Shown here one piece after another: positions 6,095 through 7,242 of a DNA stretch of 7,242 nucleotides. Every line of letters starts with the position of its first letter. Position 1 is the first letter of the stretch. A program made the position numbers and the translations under genes. The notes below the pieces were generated by a model that was not told the origin of the DNA, ran no database searches, and was given only the letters and a program-made list of their open reading frames with translations. This DNA comes from an uncultured Ruminococcus sp. (GTDB lineage: Bacteria > Bacillota > Clostridia > Oscillospirales > CAG-272): contig CACZSA010000063.1 in assembly GCA_902783705.1 (NCBI GenBank), positions 1-7,242 on the forward strand. The letters run 5' to 3'.

Positions 6095-7132
6095 TCAGAA
6101 GTCCGTCGCCAGCGCGATGTACCGCCGTCCGCCGGGACCCGCGGTGCACGCACAGTAAAAGTGGTAGATATGCCCCTCCCACGAGACGATCCACGGCTTG
6201 TGCGCGTAAAGGTTCTCTGCGGGATCGTCCTTCGAGGGCGCGGCGGTCGGCTCGCCCATCCATTCCGTCCAGTGGATCAGATCGTAGGAGCAGGCGAAGG
6301 TGTCATACGCGGCGTGGGTTTTGCTGCACTTCATGAAATTCATGATCCAGAGGCCGTCGCGCTCCCGCAGCAGCATCGGATCCGCGGTAATGAGGCAGTC
6401 GGGATCCCCCGTGCAGTCGTCGATCACCGGACGGTCGCCGTACCGGATCCAGCGCTCCATGTCGTCCGACACCGCCGCGTAGATGCGCTCGTGCCCGTCG
6501 TATCCCTTGGCGTTGTAGAACATCACGAAGGGATGCCCCGTGAGCCGCTCCTCATCCCGGACGACGGTGCTCTTGTAGAGCGTCCGCGTCTCAAAATACC
6601 GCGCGTCCCCGTCCTGCGGCGTGAGGATCGGACGCTCACAGCGGACATAGGTCCCGGGATCGGTCGGATCGGCGGCGGAGGCGATGCCCATGAGCAGGGG
6701 ATCCGGCTCATACCCGTCGCTCGCCCCTGCGAGATAGGTCATCCAGTACCGCCCGCCGTGCGTCGTGAGCCGCGATCCGCCGTCCAGCGCCGGGTCATAC
6801 AGGGCGGCATATCCGGCGATCTGCTTCGAATCCCACACGCGCCGCTCGTCCCGCCGCAGAAGCGGTCCGCGGTATTCCCAGCGCAGAAGGTCGTCCGATT
6901 CGGCATAGTGCGTCTCATACCCCGAGACCGACGTGTCCTTCGCGATGGCGATGAAGGTCATGATCCACCGCCCGTCATAGCGGAAGACCGAGGGACAGTC
7001 GGTGTAGCGATCGTCGAATTCCATCACCGCGCCGCGCTTCACCGGGGCATCGAGCATCGCCCGCACCGCGCGCATCCGCTCCGGCGTCACCGTTTTGCCC
7101 GCCCCGGGATTGCCGTAGTTGAACCCGATCAT
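6095..7132 (-). CDS. Five-bladed beta-propeller glycosidase-like protein (GH43/GH130-like superfamily)
   Basis: Protein of 345 residues with no signal peptide, so cytoplasmic. Repeated blade motifs show the propeller fold: YAESDDLLRWEYRGPLL (77-92), AAVSDDMERWIRYGDRPV (219-236) and ACSYDLIHWTEWMGEP (280-295). Acidic residues placed as in the GH43/GH117/GH130 group include D45 in YTDCPSVF (43-50), D113 in LYDPAL (111-116) and E181 in RYFETRTLY (178-186); which are catalytic is a guess. The C-terminal HKPWIVSWEGHIYHFYCACT (311-330) and RRYIALATDF recall uncharacterised GH43-like proteins from polysaccharide loci. Start choice: the ATG at 7132 has AAAGGAG (7139-7145) 6 bases away; an in-frame ATG at 7168 overlaps the upstream stop but has no well-placed ribosome site and would add 12 poorly conserved-looking residues. 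It probably hydrolyses or phosphorolyses an imported oligosaccharide; substrate unknown. Confidence 0.82.
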   Translation of the reverse strand: MIGFNYGNPGAGKTVTPERMRAVRAMLDAPVKRGAVMEFDDRYTDCPSVFRYDGRWIMTFIAIAKDTSVSGYETHYAESDDLLRWEYRGPLLRRDERRVWDSKQIAGYAALYDPALDGGSRLTTHGGRYWMTYLAGASDGYEPDPLLMGIASAADPTDPGTYVRCERPILTPQDGDARYFETRTLYKSTVVRDEERLTGHPFVMFYNAKGYDGHERIYAAVSDDMERWIRYGDRPVIDDCTGDPDCLITADPMLLRERDGLWIMNFMKCSKTHAAYDTFACSYDLIHWTEWMGEPTAAPSKDDPAENLYAHKPWIVSWEGHIYHFYCACTAGPGGRRYIALATDF

Positions 7133-7138
7133 GAAGGT

Positions 7139-7145
7139 CTCCTTT
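7139..7145 (-). promoter_or_regulatory. Ribosome binding site deciding the start of the beta-propeller gene
   Basis: AAAGGAG on the minus strand lies 6 bases before the ATG at 7132. This favours that start over the in-frame ATG at 7168, whose nearest purine run (GGAG) is about 12 bases away. The same AGAAAGGA core precedes both lipoprotein genes. Confidence 0.8.
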
Positions 7146-7164
7146 CTCCGATCCTCGCCGTCCG

Positions 7165-7242
7165 TCATACCCGCACGGTCTCCGTACCGCGCACGAGGCC
7201 GCCCCGGTTGTAGGCGTCGACCGAAACGAAATAATGCACGCC
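7165..7242 (-). CDS. C-terminal end of an upstream gene, possibly a glycosidase (5' end beyond window)
   Basis: Only the last 25 residues and the TGA are present: GVHYFVSVDAYNRGGLVRGT, then ETVRV. The HYFVSVDAYNRGGLVRGT wording recalls the closing strand of a fibronectin-type or beta-sandwich domain at the end of GH43-type and related glycosidases, where forms like YYFSVDAFNENGITEGT occur; this is from memory. The stop lies 32 bases before the preferred start of the beta-propeller gene and overlaps an alternative ATG as ATGA. There is no terminator between them, so this gene is probably in the same operon. The reading is continuous to the window edge, and function is tentative. Confidence 0.6.
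   Translation of the reverse strand, partial: GVHYFVSVDAYNRGGLVRGTETVRV

Noticed and set aside
6055..6153. N-terminal extension of the UroD-like protein upstream to 6153
   Set aside because: It would overlap the end of the beta-propeller gene, reads as low-quality Arg/Ser-rich sequence, and the family-typical opening begins at the ATG at 6054.
7091..7114. GNPGAGKT near the N-terminus of the beta-propeller protein, which matches the Walker A pattern GxxxxGK[ST]
   Set aside because: The rest of the protein is clearly a beta-propeller with no Walker B or other NTPase motifs, and the match falls in the N-terminal tail before the first blade, so it is coincidental.
28..7213. Several long open frames on the plus strand (28-1017, 974-1996, 2194-3609, 4597-6336, 5987-7213)
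   Set aside because: They lie opposite well-supported minus-strand genes, have Arg/Val/His-rich compositions with no recognisable domains, lack good ribosome sites, and are explained by the high GC at third codon positions.

Overview
The window looks like part of a carbohydrate-uptake and carbohydrate-degradation locus from a GC-rich member of the Bacillota (Clostridia-like). The basis is indirect: two lipoproteins with Gram-positive-style lipobox signal peptides, strong AGAAAGGAG-type ribosome binding sites, a near-consensus sigma-A promoter with an extended -10, a stem plus U-tract terminator, and gene families typical of glycan loci in gut or rumen Clostridia. The taxon cannot be fixed from this sequence alone.

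Every convincing gene is on the minus strand, so transcription runs from position 7242 towards 1. In that order: (1) the last 25 residues of a gene cut by the right edge, resembling the C-terminal beta-sandwich tail of a glycosidase; (2) a cytoplasmic beta-propeller protein of the GH43/GH130-like glycosidase superfamily (6095-7132); (3) a uroporphyrinogen-decarboxylase-superfamily protein (5062-6054); (4) a 140-bp intergenic region with a clear sigma-A promoter set among several inverted repeats; (5) two tandem paralogous solute-binding lipoproteins of about 490 residues (3450-4922 and 1939-3408); (6) an 11-bp-stem intrinsic terminator (1901-1932); (7) an AraC-family regulator with an N-terminal cupin sensor (944-1846); (8) the N-terminal 307 residues of a GH31 alpha-glycosidase, cut by the left edge (1-921).

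The probable logic is as follows. The lipoproteins capture an oligosaccharide outside the cell and hand it to ABC permeases that are not in the window. The cytoplasmic GH31 and beta-propeller enzymes cleave the imported sugar. The AraC regulator senses a product and controls the locus, possibly through the inverted repeats around the internal promoter. The job of the UroD-like protein in such a locus is the main open biochemical question. GH31 plus a GH43-like enzyme would fit a xylose- or arabinose-decorated plant glycan, but the substrate is an inference.

No tRNA, rRNA, CRISPR array, insertion sequence or attachment site was seen. No stretch longer than about 140 bp lacks a gene. The points most worth following up are the inverted-repeat-rich promoter, the tandem binding-protein paralogs with no partner permeases nearby, the UroD-like gene in a glycan operon, and the unassigned beta-propeller enzyme.
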